Origin: Amyelois transitella
Taxonomy: Eukaryota > Arthropoda > Insecta > Lepidoptera > Pyralidae
Assembly (NCBI RefSeq): GCF_032362555.1
Contig: NC_083507.1
Location: 9,613,001-9,677,000, forward strand
Length of the DNA stretch: 64,000 nt
Reading direction: 5' to 3'
The notes under the pieces are model-generated. The model saw nothing but the letters and a program-made list of their open reading frames with translations, was not told the DNA's origin and searched no databases. Of the stretch, positions 1 to 11,990 are shown piece by piece; position 1 is the first letter of the stretch, and the number at the start of each line of letters is the position of its first letter. Both the position numbers and the translations under genes were made by a program.

Positions 1-75
1 TTCTGCCTCGACCACGACGAGGGCCTCTCGGAGCTGTTCGATTTCGAGTTCTACTCTCACGACCAGAAGGCCTAA
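1..75 (+). CDS. C-terminal end of an unidentified protein (5' part outside window)
   Basis: Frame 1 is open from the window edge and ends with TAA at 73-75. It gives 24 residues that finish GLSELFDFEFYSHDQKA. The high GC at third positions (gac, gag, ctc, tcg, ttc) and the abrupt switch to AT-rich sequence after the stop support a genuine coding 3' end. The tail is acidic and aromatic. I do not recognise the family from this short piece and assign no function. Confidence 0.6.
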   Translation, partial: FCLDHDEGLSELFDFEFYSHDQKA

Positions 76-2180
76 GTCGCAAGCGCACTCGCCTCGAATG
101 CGCATTTGACGGTACCTGTAGGGCGAGGGACGGATACGTGTATTTTATTTATGATCACTGCTGTCCGGGACTGTACGCTTTTTTAAACGTTACAGCACAT
201 GCTGATAAATTACTTTTGTTATTGATTTTTTTAGAAGTGACCCGAGAAAATTTGGTCCAAATTAAAAAAAAAGTACAATCGTTTGGAAATTACTTTCGTT
301 TAGCGGTCGTGATGTCAAACCCGTTAAATGTAACAATAATGTTACAATAACAGAAGGCAATTTATATGTGTAAGATTGTGAAGGTGTAGCTGTGGCATTG
401 TTTCGTTCTCAACGTTCTGTCAGATCACTGTTTTTTATATTGATGTGCCGAGGTAGTCACGCGGTGTAGAATGCATGCAGAAAGACAGGGTGGGTCACAG
501 CACTATGGACAAATACGATGGATGAAAACTCGGCACCGTCTGAATACGCTTATTTGTATTATACATATTGTCTATAATTATAATAAAATAATCTGCCACA
601 ATGTTGAGAATGATTTCTGATCTACAGATGGCTTGACAATATACATTGTTACTCACAGCATAATGGATTTTGATAATTAATGTGTTAGTTATAAAAATTG
701 ATTATGTTGCGGACTTATGTTAATCAAAACCTCGGTTGGTTTTATCCTATTCGATCTTCCTCTATTCACTACTTTCCTTCTGTTGTAAGTTGAATTATTT
801 TCGTAATTTACTAGAGGTATGTTGTTAAATCTGTAGTTATGTTCATTTGGAATTAACGGTGAGTTAGAGTAGATTTCAATTGCTGTAACTTAACATTGTT
901 CTAACTCCAGCATTGTGTGTGCATCAAGTTAAATCGAAAATATAAAAAAATATTGAGCAATTTTAAGGTGCAATGAATTATTAGATTTGTGTTACGGTTG
1001 TCTACAAAAGTAGTAGCCCGATTATTTATATTTGAATTTTATTTTATTGAACAACTTCCAAGTAGAAATGGAAAAAACGCCTTGCATTTCATGTAATGCC
1101 GTGCATTTTGCCCATTTCTAGTTGAGGATCATTAGTGCAGTTTTTTTTGAGACATACGCACATGTAGCATTATGTTATGCGTGAGAATGGTTAAAATTTA
1201 CACCCTTTGAAATAGGAATAGTCATTAAAGATTGGTTGTGGCTATTCTGCGTACGCTACAGTTTGGTGAGTGTGCTGTCATTGAGATGCACGCACATTTC
1301 ATTTCTTTCCACCTCAATCTATTGGACTATGTACAATTGTACACTCGCTGTTTATGCATACGGATAAACAGGATTTTTATTAAACGTCAGTTATTTTATT
1401 TCAATATTATATGATTAAAAATATTTTACAACTTTTTGTCAAGTCACTCTTCATTGAGTTAATGTTGCGTACTGAAATAAGAACTTACCTCATATAAAAC
1501 TAAATCCAAGCGCCGTCCGAGCGACAGTATTCCGACCGAGAAAGTATTAGGGTGCTATTCCATTGAGTTGAGTGCTTTGCGCATAAAAATATAAAAAAAA
1601 ATTAAACAACGTTCGTGCGCATTGAGATGCGTTTTAGCTTATTATCAGTGGAAGCAGTCAGGCAGCGATAACTTGACAAGGTTAGCTGATTTCGTAGCAT
1701 AACTTGACATGTAATCGCAATTGGTGGAAAAGCATACCTACATAATAAACTTAAGTTTTCAGCTTTAAGTTCAAAAATAATTATTATGTGACAGAGATAT
1801 AATGTCTCTGTTGCGCGAATTAAATCGAATTAAAGTCTTGTTCAAATGACATAATCACGCATTAACATGAGTCTTCTAGTGGCGTCTATGGAGGCAAAAA
1901 GGTAATTTTATTTAATGATACAAGACGTGTTTCGAAAAGATTAACTTTCAGCGCTCTTTTTTGCGCACAGTTTTAAAATATATTCAGCGTCGGAGATTAG
2001 CGATGCTGGCATCCTTTGGACGACGGAGGGATGACGGCTTGTTTGTTGTTAGGGAGTGTAATAAATACAATCTTTATCTACTTAACAATTTGGTTTTAAA
2101 TCTGCGAGTTTATTTGCATAAATTTTATTAGTTGCTTAAACCCTACTTCAAACCAGCCATCGTGCCGGAGCGTGCGCCGT

Positions 2181-2429
2181 TGTATATACTCGCTCAAAGC
2201 CCGGCGCGACGCGTGTAAATATTACGATGTAATGAACGGTGATATCTTAGCGGCCTTCGATTTTACTTGTAAAGCTAGCTCTAGTTCCATTATCACACTC
2301 GTGCCGGCGACGGCATCGTCTGCATGTTTGCATTGCCCCGTTCCGTTTCGACAATCGAGTTTGCCAAATATTTAGTTCATATCTGAATAACAAGTTTGTT
2401 TATAGTTTATTTAGTTGTCTTTGTAAATA
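2181..2429 (+). promoter_or_regulatory. Cluster of three TGTANATA (Pumilio-type) motifs
   Basis: TGTATATA at 2181-2188 and TGTAAATA at 2214-2221 and 2422-2429 match the UGUANAUA core bound by Pumilio/PUF proteins in mRNA 3' UTRs. They are on the same strand as the gene ending at base 75. Function depends on this stretch being part of its 3' UTR, which is inferred. AT-rich sequence produces such motifs by chance, so the call is tentative. Confidence 0.25.
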
Positions 2430-4935
2430 GCCGCGGGTCGGGCGAGCGGTGGACGCTTGTATATTTATATCGGTGATTTATATAATTAAGTACAAAAGGC
2501 AGACACGTTACGATGCCTCTTAAGGGCCTTTTAGTATCGTTTTATATTTGTAATTGAAGTTTTGACATGCTAGTAATTGCGGCTTAGGGTAAAAATATAA
2601 ATAATTCGTCGGTAAGAGGCATTGTGATGCCATAGTTTAAAACGCATTACCTCACGTCCACGATCGGCCGCGTCCGCCTTCGGCCCGGCCCGCCCATACT
2701 GTACAGCACAAATTCATTGTAAAAACTTACTAATAAGTGCATATCAAATAATTTTAATGTTAGACTTAATTTGGAGGCGTGTGGGAGCGTTGAATGCCTT
2801 GTCGGCATGTTGCGCGCGAACCAGGTTGCAATAGAATGTATTTGTGCGGCGGTGCGGGTTTCTGCTGCGGTATTTATTACGAATGTTTTCTTTGCATATT
2901 AAAAACTTAATTCGATAATTATTTAGAATAATTGTGAAATGGCAGAGTTGATGCACGAACTAACTAGCTCTCGTAGCCCATCGCTATTTAGATTGCGACT
3001 ATTCCGCGGAACGTCTCGATAGTATTAAAATTATAATTTCATTTTATTTATAAATCAATGGTGTTATTTTATATAGTTTGTTCTGTGAGATCAATCTTTT
3101 TCACTTATTTAATTCGTTAAAAGCACCTAGCTTACTTAGTTCTTGGTTTCAATGAAATGAAGGTTATGACTAATGAATTTATAGGCGCGTTTTGTTTCAA
3201 TATCTTTAACGATTAAGTTATTTTTTGGCGAATAGTTATAGACATTACCACCTCGTTGTCATAAAATTGCATTGAATAATTGACCTTACTTAATGTCTTT
3301 GTTGTGCTAAGTTTATTATAAATTGGATATAAGATGACCAAATTTGATTATTATATTTTTAATGCAAATTTTAAGCAACAACCTAGCCGTAGGCGGTCTA
3401 CTCAACAGGCGACTGATTTGTTTTTATAAAATTAAAAGTTTGTAAATTGAATTTTTGTTACACAAATTCTGGGGCCAAACATGCGAGTAAGGAAGTACAA
3501 ATTTAAAATGTTTTCTCATATTTTAGTTTAAGATTTTTACTCAACTCTTCACGTTGATTTTGGTCGACGCAATAATTGGAATATGTATTTTGCTTCCTAA
3601 TAAAAATTAAATGATTGCACTAAACTGTGACAGGTACATTTGGCGTTTTTAAATGAAGGTTTTGTATTTTTGATCAATCTGTTACAGTATTTAAATTTGT
3701 AACAATTTGTAATTGTTATTTTATTATGCTAAAGTTTTGATTTTAATTTTTAAGTCGTAAATTGGCCTTCCTGCCTTGGATTAAGTCAAAATCAATTAAA
3801 TATTTTCCTAACACCTATATAAAATTTAAATAAAATCTGCACAGAAGACGAAGTCGACGAAGAATAACACTTATTCTGTGTAAGAGATCATTATACAACA
3901 AAATGACTTTAACTTGCGAAGATTTTTATTTTGTTAGAGATTTCAACAAGAATTAAAATTAAACCTTTTGATATTGTAAGTGCAGTAGTTTTATGGAAAC
4001 TTAACTCTTTGTTCTAAACCTTTCAAAAGAGGTAGAGATATCAAATATTTTTTAAAATTATAAACTTAGTTCTGCAGTTCAGTTCTAGCTGACTAGCTAT
4101 TATCCTACCATCTTAAAAAGGTTTGGCAATAGTTAAGGACAATGCAACGAAATTCGTTTGTTTAATGTCGCTTCGACGACGCACAGGGATCTATCTTGTA
4201 GCTTCAGGTCATAAAATATCACTTGGTCTATTTGCAAATTTATATTAAAAGAGTATCAAAATACAGAATTTTAATATCTAGTTTTTTTTGTACTTTGACA
4301 TTTTGCACTCGAAGTGCAACAAATTTAACTTTCATTATTCCGTAATACGTCTGTGACGTACAAATAGAACAGAATGCAGCAGGTTCATATTAGGTGCTGA
4401 ATATTTTTCGTGTAATGATTTGTTATCTTGCTTTTCCTTTCCCGAGTCATAAAGTCTAGCACGTGCTGCATTTTGGTAATAGTATTCTAATTTTGGTGTC
4501 TCGTTCTATGCAAGAATTACCTCAATAAGTTAATGTAATGAAATTACAATATAATAATTTCTAGATCTGTCACATGTTACATTAAACTTGTTGAGCTACC
4601 AGTGTTTCTCTTTTTATTATGTGCAGTTACTATTTATGAAGCAAAGGTCAGACTTTATGATTATTTTCTTCTTAAGTAAAGAAAGTACTTATTTTTTTTT
4701 GTAAAGCACGCGTTCGCTCCCGAGCCGAAACTATGTCAATAAATGGGTTGTCATACAATGTATGTGTCACGACCACACAGGAAAGTAGTGCTAAATGAAA
4801 TCAGACTTTTGGACGGCATATTTTTGTGTAACTTCAACTAGATGAGAATGTAAAAGGTGCAATGTTGATGTGTATTTATGAAGTGCATGGGTGGCGCCGC
4901 CGGCAGTGGTGGCCGTCGACACGAAACACACCGGA

Positions 4936-4955
4936 GCAATGCGGCGCCGCATTGC
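4936..4955. repeat. 20-bp perfect GC-rich palindrome
   Basis: GCAATGCGGCGCCGCATTGC reads identically on both strands. A second GATGCGGCGCCG follows about 20 bp downstream. Both sit in a short GC-rich island inside AT-rich sequence. No function is assigned. Confidence 0.6.
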
Positions 4956-5881
4956 CGACGTCGCTAGAGGCGATGCGGCGCCGAACTTTATCAAAATATC
5001 AAAGAGATATTCGGTTGCATCGCCGAGTAGAAATTGAAAACATTTCAATTTCGTATAGAGTATTTTTCTTAAAAAATACATCACCTCAATGACGCTTATA
5101 AAGTGTAATATTATTAAATAACTATTTCACAGCATAGCTGATGTATATTTATACTGAATGTTGATCATTTTAAATTATTGAATCTGGTTGTACCGAAACA
5201 AAATATCGTGTCGGTAACGCAGCGTTGTGTTGCTCTGTTGTGTTTTACTAAGGCCTGTTCGGTTAGTATTCATTGCGTTGGAAGACTGAGATTGATTATT
5301 CCAGTTTCGATGAACGAGGGAGTTATTTGTTGATTGAATTTAAATATAAAGTCATATATATAGTTAGGTTATATTTTTTAATAAATATAATATTGAGATA
5401 TGTAATATAATTTTGTCTTTTATTTAACAATATTCCTATGCACCATATTATGACTAGTTTTATCACAACAATTATATGGTGAACTTGTTGCAATTTAACA
5501 GTAAACAATAACTAAATAAAACATTAACAATTTTTCTACTTCCAATCGCGCTATTAACTTGAGATGGATCACAGTTGAATACCTACCGATCGTTCTGTTA
5601 TTTTTATTGTTGGAAATAGTTGGTAGCTTCATAGAAATCGGACTATCTATGTATTATTCTGATTTAAGGTAGATTCTAGATCGTAATACTAAAGTGTACC
5701 AACATTTGTTATTACCGTTGTGAAAATAACAATTTTTGAGAAACGAAACCGAAAAGGGTATGAACTCTGACAGAACGATGGAAGTTCAGTTGCGTTCCCG
5801 TTCAGTTATTAGCGATCGGGGTGCTAGAATTTTTATGAATAACATTTACATACAAGTTATAGGTATTTAGTACAATTCATT

Positions 5882-5981
5882 TGAACTGTTCTAAGGAAAT
5901 CCCCGAAGGATTGTTTTCAATGGCATGCCTCAAAATCCATTTACTTGATGAACTGTTGTATCGGGAAATCCCTGAAGGATT
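5882..5981 (-). repeat. Partial duplicate of gene A terminal coding sequence in its 3' flank
   Basis: Bases 5882-5912 closely resemble 5949-5981, with an offset of about 67 bp. The second copy encodes the end of gene A (…FRDFPIQQF). The first lies just beyond the stop codon and keeps the core GGGGATTTCC with substitutions. It looks like a small tandem duplication, or the relic of a duplicated terminal exon. Confidence 0.5.
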
Positions 5982-8900
5982 TGCTCCAGATGTCGGTGAA
6001 AGCCGTGCTCACGAGGTCGTTGATGAGCGGCCTGATGACGGCGAAACCCGGCTTCCACGCCGCGTTGATCACACGATCTAACATGTTTTCTGGAATAACA
6101 TTTACAAACATTACATTACATAACTGTGAGAGAAAACATAGTAAGAACCTTCCCATTTAAGCTGAATGATCATGATCCCATACCTACAGGTTAAGGTTCC
6201 CCTCCAAAGGTTGTGGAGGTCTGATGGGAAACGCTACGTGAAAAACCTGGCACCCAATCCAGGATCCATGTTCAAGGACATACCCCGGCCTTCACACCAG
6301 AGTGGTGAAGATGCTAGGCAGAGACTACATTTTTCCACTTGCCACGATCCCTGCAAACTTCCTTCGTCTCCCATGTAATCTCGCTTGTGTAGACACTCCA
6401 CATTCCATACTCTCTCATTCTAGCTTGGCGATTTCGGGTATTCTTGACCTGATCTTTTGCCAGGACGTCCCTAGAAATTAGAATAACATGTACTAGTTCT
6501 ATGTAGGTACACTCTACGCCATAAGAGTATCACGATATATAATGAAGGTTTTTACCTAAGAAAGTGTTTCCACGCAGAATGTTCCCAATATGTAGCTCCA
6601 TGCCGCCGATATGATCTACTTCGACATGCACGTCGACGCCGGCGCCGCTCCGTTTGACGCGCGTCGTCTGCGCGTAGTCCCGCAGCGTGAGGTTCCAGTG
6701 ACCGCTACGGTGCATGGCTCCAAGGCCGAAGACGGTTCCCTGAATGCAAAATTATTACCCTTGATCTATACGAATGTCACATGTGCTAGCTTGGGCTTGG
6801 GAAAATTTGTCTGTCGTATTGTTTAAGATCCATTCTCATCACCACCTGGGCCGGGTCCATGACGTGGCCGGTAGGTGTTACGTCCAGAACCTGAAAAATA
6901 TCGTACCGACGTAGCGAAAATAACATTTGAGATGTCTTGACGGGTCCCGTGCACGGTCCTGATGTGTGGTGATAGTAGACATCTGTGGTGTCACATCGTC
7001 ACTACAGTTCACTGAGCTTCTCTTTGTATACGCCTTCGTGTCCTATTTCCCATTTCTCTACTCATATAATATCGTGTTTCTAATCGGATTGTCAGCTCGG
7101 GGCATGAACTTCATGTAAGTTTTCGTATTATGTTTCATGCAAGTTTTTGTATTGTGATATAATATTTGGAAACGTCGCCTGACACCAGTCCACTTTTAAA
7201 ATTTATACTGCATTAGGTTCTTAAGGTTTAAGGAATAAATCAATTTTATTCTACTGCAAGCATAAAAATGGAACTTATTCCGACTTTTTCACATATGTGT
7301 ATTAATTGTTTTAATTTTGTATTCGTTGTGAGTAGGTTCCTACCTTAAATTCGTAATCACCATATAGCCATTTCTCTGGGAAATACTGTGAGTATATGAT
7401 GCGACCATTATCCCAGTCGGTTCTGTAAAAACATAAGAATCAATTAAATAAAATAACCAGTTGCAATAAAAGTAAAGTGCTCACGATAACAAGAAGGAGA
7501 AGTAGTCCAAAGTGACCTCTGATTCGAACCACCAAGAAAAGGTTTTAAAATAAACTCACTTGAACTTAGTGGCAATTGACTGAGTCCATCCTCCCTCGTA
7601 GACATCTTTCAGTGTCAGTGTGTAGCCAAGGCCTCCAAACGAACGGACCTGCACCACTTCATCCGCGTGGTGAGGGTCGAAGGGCGCCACTCCCAACTCG
7701 GGAATACCTGTGCGGATAAAGAAATATACGGGCAAATTTCACAGAATGAGCAAGCCTCAAGAAAGTTCGAGACGTGTGTTATTTGGGATACTAAACTGTC
7801 TTATCAACACTATATAGATCACTATCTAAGACTCAGCCCATCAGAAAAAGTTCTTTATCTACTTATTATATTATGAAATGACATCCCCATTTGGTTCAGA
7901 GGGCAGAATTCGACAACTGCGCAAACAGGTCGTCAAACATTTGGTTTTAACGAGACTATACTCCTCGTATAATAATCAAAGATAATAATTAATTTAAGAT
8001 TAAAGTAGGTATTTATGAAAGCTTTATCTGTGCAAGATTTGCTGGAGAACCTATTAGGTATATGGTTGCGGTGATATGTATGAAGGAATAAGCAGGTCTT
8101 ACCTAATTTGAAAAATGGTCTTAATTTGTTGAGTGCTCGTTTCATACAAACATCAAAATCTGTAGAATTTCTATGGCACGGTGAAAATATTCTTTCTGAA
8201 AAAAAAAGGAGGAAATAGGTACTGATCAAATAAAAGTTTTTGAAAGAGTCGTTTACATCGAAACATCACCTAGCTCTATATGGACTATTAATTCAAGCTT
8301 TAATCAAGTAACCTAAGTAGGTATTTAGACCGACTTTCAATCAAAGTTATATAATAACTAAAGAATAATTATTATTCTTTAGTTTAATTGAGATGAAGTC
8401 ATGTAAGTAAATGTTATCTAGAGCGTGTATTATTACTAAGTTAGGTGGTAGGTATTAAGTTCTAATCCGCACTCGCATATTTGTAACTATTTTGGTATTT
8501 CTATTTGTATCGAAGACACTCAAAAACGACTACAGCAATTTTTACGAAATTTAGCACAGATATAGGATAGAGAAATTCAAGATTAACATTGGCTTTATTT
8601 TTTTTTAATTTTTTACGGCACCGAAGCCCATCGTTGAAGCTAGTAATCAATCAAACAAACGTCCCGCCTGTTTAGCAGGAAATAATTTATTAAGGAACGT
8701 TTACAAATATTAAGGTATAGAACTACAACATTACACGTAAGTATTATTAAAAGATTTTAGTTAAGTACTTTGTTATTAGCCGCTTTTATTGAAAATCCCA
8801 CGGGAACAGTACTTTTTTTCAGGGTGTGACTTCGTAATTATTACTATTGCAATAAAGATAATGTAAAAATCGCAAGATCAAACACCGGCTGACCTTATTG

Positions 8901-9431
8901 TTGAAGCCAAGAGCTTCTCATACGACCCACACTCACGGCGGCCCTTGCAACAGCGGCTGCGCTTGCGCAACCTGTCCACAAATTGTCCGAGCTGTTCTAG
9001 AGATTTTATCCATACTGTCATACTAATATTATAAAGAGAAAAGATACATATTTTATTGTTTGTAACGGATAAACTCAAAAACAATTGGACTGATTAAGAT
9101 GGTTTTTGGCATAGAGACAGATGAAACCTAGGATAGGATTAAAGTTCTATGGAAATGAAATGATCGTATATATACCAAGCGGGCTTTTGTTTGTGAACAT
9201 AGAATATTATGTAATATTCTTTAGGTATTTATGTAGTATTAGGTAAGTCTGTAAGAGACAAAGCAACATCATGGCTAAAGTAAGCATTTTGTCATTAGAT
9301 CCTAATAAATGAACGCAATTAATAAATGCAAGCATTTGTTAGGTCTTACCGATTTCGGCAACTTCATTATCGGCTCTTGCAATTTGTAAACACAACACTA
9401 TAGCACAAACTAAATATTTAGAATCACCCAT
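5941..9431 (-). CDS. Takeout/JHBP-family secreted protein (gene A), 7 exons, 259 aa
   Basis: Predicted secreted carrier of a small hydrophobic ligand, of the takeout/juvenile-hormone-binding-protein (TULIP-fold) family. Exons on the minus strand, in coding order, are 9350-9431, 8103-8195, 7560-7707, 7344-7422, 6846-6890, 6556-6739 and 5941-6089. All introns are GT-AG, phases agree, and the total is 780 nt including TAA. Residues 1-20 form a signal peptide (MGDSKYLVCAIVLCLQIARA). Residues 34-44 hold the conserved Cys pair (CHRNSTDFDVC), followed by GIPELGVAPFDP, the family's diagnostic GIPELG block. The length fits the family (~240-260). The donor after the 45-nt exon 5 (CAG/GTGGTG) is weak, so that small exon is the least certain join. 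An intron splits the sequence just before GIPELG, which is not so in genes B and D. Ligand unknown. Confidence 0.85.
6176..6420 (+). repeat. Dispersed repeat, family 2 plus family 3 composite, in gene A intron 6
   Basis: Starts near AGGTTCCCCTCCAAAGGTTG and runs through CCCAATCCAGGATCCATG and CATACCCCGG to a TTTCCACTTGCCACGATC block. The same modules recur near 13.1, 42.7, 44.6, 46.2, 46.8, 47.0 and 49.5 kb. It is a non-autonomous dispersed element with no coding frame. Confidence 0.6.
7750..7870 (-). repeat. Degraded SINE body in gene A intron 2
   Basis: Contains GTTCGAGACGTGTGTTATTT and a downstream CCCATCAGAAAAAGTTCTTT block. These match, in the same order and orientation, the body of the tRNA-headed SINE at 30500-30745. 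The tRNA-like head is missing. Confidence 0.45.
9016..9190 (-). repeat. Degraded dispersed repeat, family 4 (RTE-like 3' region)
   Basis: On the plus strand it opens with TCATACTAATATTATAAA and continues through a diverged block (ATTGGACTGATTAAGATGG … GCATAGAGACAGATG). This pattern recurs near 17.2, 39.9-40.1 and 41.5 kb. I know such sequence from lepidopteran genomes as the end of abundant retroelement-derived repeats. No ORF is preserved. Confidence 0.45.
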
Positions 9432-11990
9432 TTTATTTCTTAATAATTTCAAAAAGATAAAAGAAGAACTTTTTTAATTCGAGAACATTTCGCGGCAATT
9501 CTTTTTCTTTTTTAATATAGAAAATGTTGCTCCTTTTTCACAACCAGTTCAATTTGTTATAATTTAAATTATAAAAAATAACATCAAAATATTTTCATAA
9601 TAATATTTCAAAGGTAGCGTTTGGAAACACGCTCAGAGGTCCAGTGAATGTTTGACACTGGAGAGAGACGATGCCGCGACCAAAGGAATGCATTGCATAC
9701 CCCTACCTAGGCATCAACAAGGTCGTTAAGGATCGGTTTACTGAATTCCGAATCATGGTGTTAATGACATCCGAAGCATGCATCTAATGACTGGCTACTT
9801 TGTCTAGCTCCTGAATTCCAAAAGAACATTCGAAGTCGTGCTGAACTTTCGTTTTTAAATTAACCATCTTTCAGGGCGCAGAACAGTGGGAATATCGAGA
9901 TAAATTATAATATACTCGAGTAGTAGGTAAGATGGAGTGCAGTGAGACACTAAAGAGTAAGAGGCTGGAGAAATCTGGCCAAGACGTAGGTGGTTGAAAG
10001 AATGCCCTTTATGGTCGAGTTGTAGAGTAGAGTAGCTTTTTGTACACAAATTGACAAAAATGGTAATGGTAAATTCTCCTTGAGTTTATTTTGAAATTTC
10101 TTAATCTGTAACTATTTCAGAATATGCGGTGGTCTAGAGCAGAACAGAACAGAAAGAATAAAATTTTAACAGCATGAGAGCTTCGAGGAAGCGGAGAAAT
10201 AAATACCACCCACGACTCTAATAACCTACCAGTTCGTCGTCGAATCATGGGCAGGGGTGCTCTAGTCTCGCGCGTGTGTTCTCTTGTAGCGTACCCTTTC
10301 TTTCAGTGACGAGGAGGAATCGTCAAAAATAAGGAATCGTCAAAAAGAATTTGTTTTATCAAAACAAACGGTATCTATTGCGAAATCTTTGTGTTTCGCG
10401 ACATTTATCTCAGCGACAGTTATTTTGGATGGCTCAACTTCGATGTCGAAAGGCAACGCGTTGCATATGATAAGTGCGCGTACGCAGCCATTGATTCCGC
10501 TATAATAATATATTGTTACATAATGGAAACGTTGCAGATATCGTAACGCCACATGTTTTGCTTCGTTGCGCAATGTCTTGACCTGTCTGTTTGTCTGTCA
10601 TCTTTGATCATAGGATGAAAGATGACGATAATGCAATTTTTTTACTAGGGTTTAGCCAGCTTGTTGCTTCGCTTGCTTTTAAATAATAGACTCTGTTGTT
10701 CGGATGCATAAGGTTAAATAATACTGTAATGTTTCATCAGTGAAGTTGCTCTTGGATGTCGTAAAAGGCGAATAAGGGTTAGGCTTATAAACTTGGGATT
10801 CTTCTTTTAGGTGATGAGCTAGCAATCTATCATTATTTGAATCTCAATTCTTTCATCAAGCGTAAAAGCCGAACGTGGCCTTTAAGTCTTTTCAAGACTG
10901 TTGGCTCTGTCTACCTCGCAAGGCATATAGACGTGAATGTATGTAAGTATGTAGGTATGTAAGAATTAAGTAAACACTAGCGTTTTTTATTTAGGACTGG
11001 CTTGTAATATGCTTCACTTACAGCTTTTTACTGTGACTTTAATCATTTTATCAATCCATACATATGAATTATCCATATTTGTATGTATTAAAAATGATTT
11101 TGATGAATCATATTAAATATTTATTATGGTTGCATATGGATGTTTAAAGACCCGAATTATTGGGACTTTCGCTCAGAAAATGACGACAAAACAGCCCGTC
11201 TTTAATTTGGATTAGGTATCTAGGTATAGTTTTTTTTTATTTACGATAACCATGGCATAGAGATGGAGTAAGTGGCCCTGTTGTAAAGTGCCGGGAACCA
11301 CACGGCACACTGTATTTATAAGTCATTATTTTAGTACAAAAGATAGGTAAAGGTCAGTAGTTAGGATATAAAACGACTAGAATTAATTCTTAATCTTTAT
11401 TGTTTATAAAGATTTTAATAAACGTACTTAAATAAGTAGTTTTGAAACAAAAGAGTTTCAGTATTTCCTTTACTGATCTAAATAAATTACTTAAGTCTAT
11501 AGTAGTCTGAAATAGGATCAGAAAACTGGCAGATGTTAGATTGATTCACTGGATATCATGTTTTAAGTATAAAAATACATAATATTCATTGTACCTTTAT
11601 ATTTTGTACGTAACATTGTGGCTACCATAATTATGATTAAAAGTTTTTAAATTGTTACCAAAATGCACTTTTTTATAATACACTGCATTTTTTTTAGATA
11701 CCTACACATAAATAGCTTGAAAAGTTTCGCCGAAGTTTGATAACAGTATTTTCTTTAACAAGTCTAGAATTCAGTCAAATAAAAAATGCTTGTACCTAAT
11801 TTTTCATCTAATTCGAATCGAAGAAATAAAAAAAATCACTGTACTCGTAGTCAAAATTACACTTAAAAATACTTATATTTATAAAGTAATTGCAAAAAAT
11901 ATGTACAATGTGATTCTCGTATGTATCAACATGAAATGGTCTGCAGAGCAGGGAACGTCGTGTCGTATGCAGATTCTTGCTCTGTGGATT
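9432..11990. other. Spacer between genes A and B
   Basis: Holds the presumed promoter side of gene A and the 3' side of gene B. A TATA-like TATATTAA on the minus strand near 9513-9520 lies about 85 bp upstream of gene A's ATG and is unproven. A family 1 repeat lies at 10752-10962 and a fragment at about 11226-11310. I see no additional exon. Confidence 0.4.
10752..10962 (-). repeat. Dispersed repeat, family 1 (partial)
   Basis: Reads, in reverse of the full-length copy at 28916-29184, through the blocks ATGTCGTAAAAGGCG, AAACTTGGGATTCTTC, GGCTCTGTCTACC and a TATGTATG-type tail. It lacks the GGAACCACACGGCAC end. Confidence 0.65.

Larger units (their letters stand above)
76..5940. other. Probable long 3' UTR followed by intergenic spacer
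   Basis: No convincing exon, RNA gene or copy of the window's dispersed repeats is visible here, unlike the rest of the non-coding sequence. Possible AATAAA poly(A) signals occur at about 582, 2059 and 4739. Short open frames at 138-350, 1232-1414, 2172-2375 and 4791-5092 have no family resemblance. The simplest reading is a long 3' UTR of the gene ending at base 75, of unknown length, followed by spacer. GC-rich patches lie near 2640-2700 and 4880-4985. Confidence 0.4.

Noticed and set aside
8930..9000. Possible exon in gene A intron 1 with TCTCTAG acceptor and GTGAGT donor
   Set aside because: The translation (EQLGQFVDRLRKRSRCCK…) lacks takeout features. The exon at 8103-8195 has the C-x9-C pair and joins exon 1 and exon 3 in phase.
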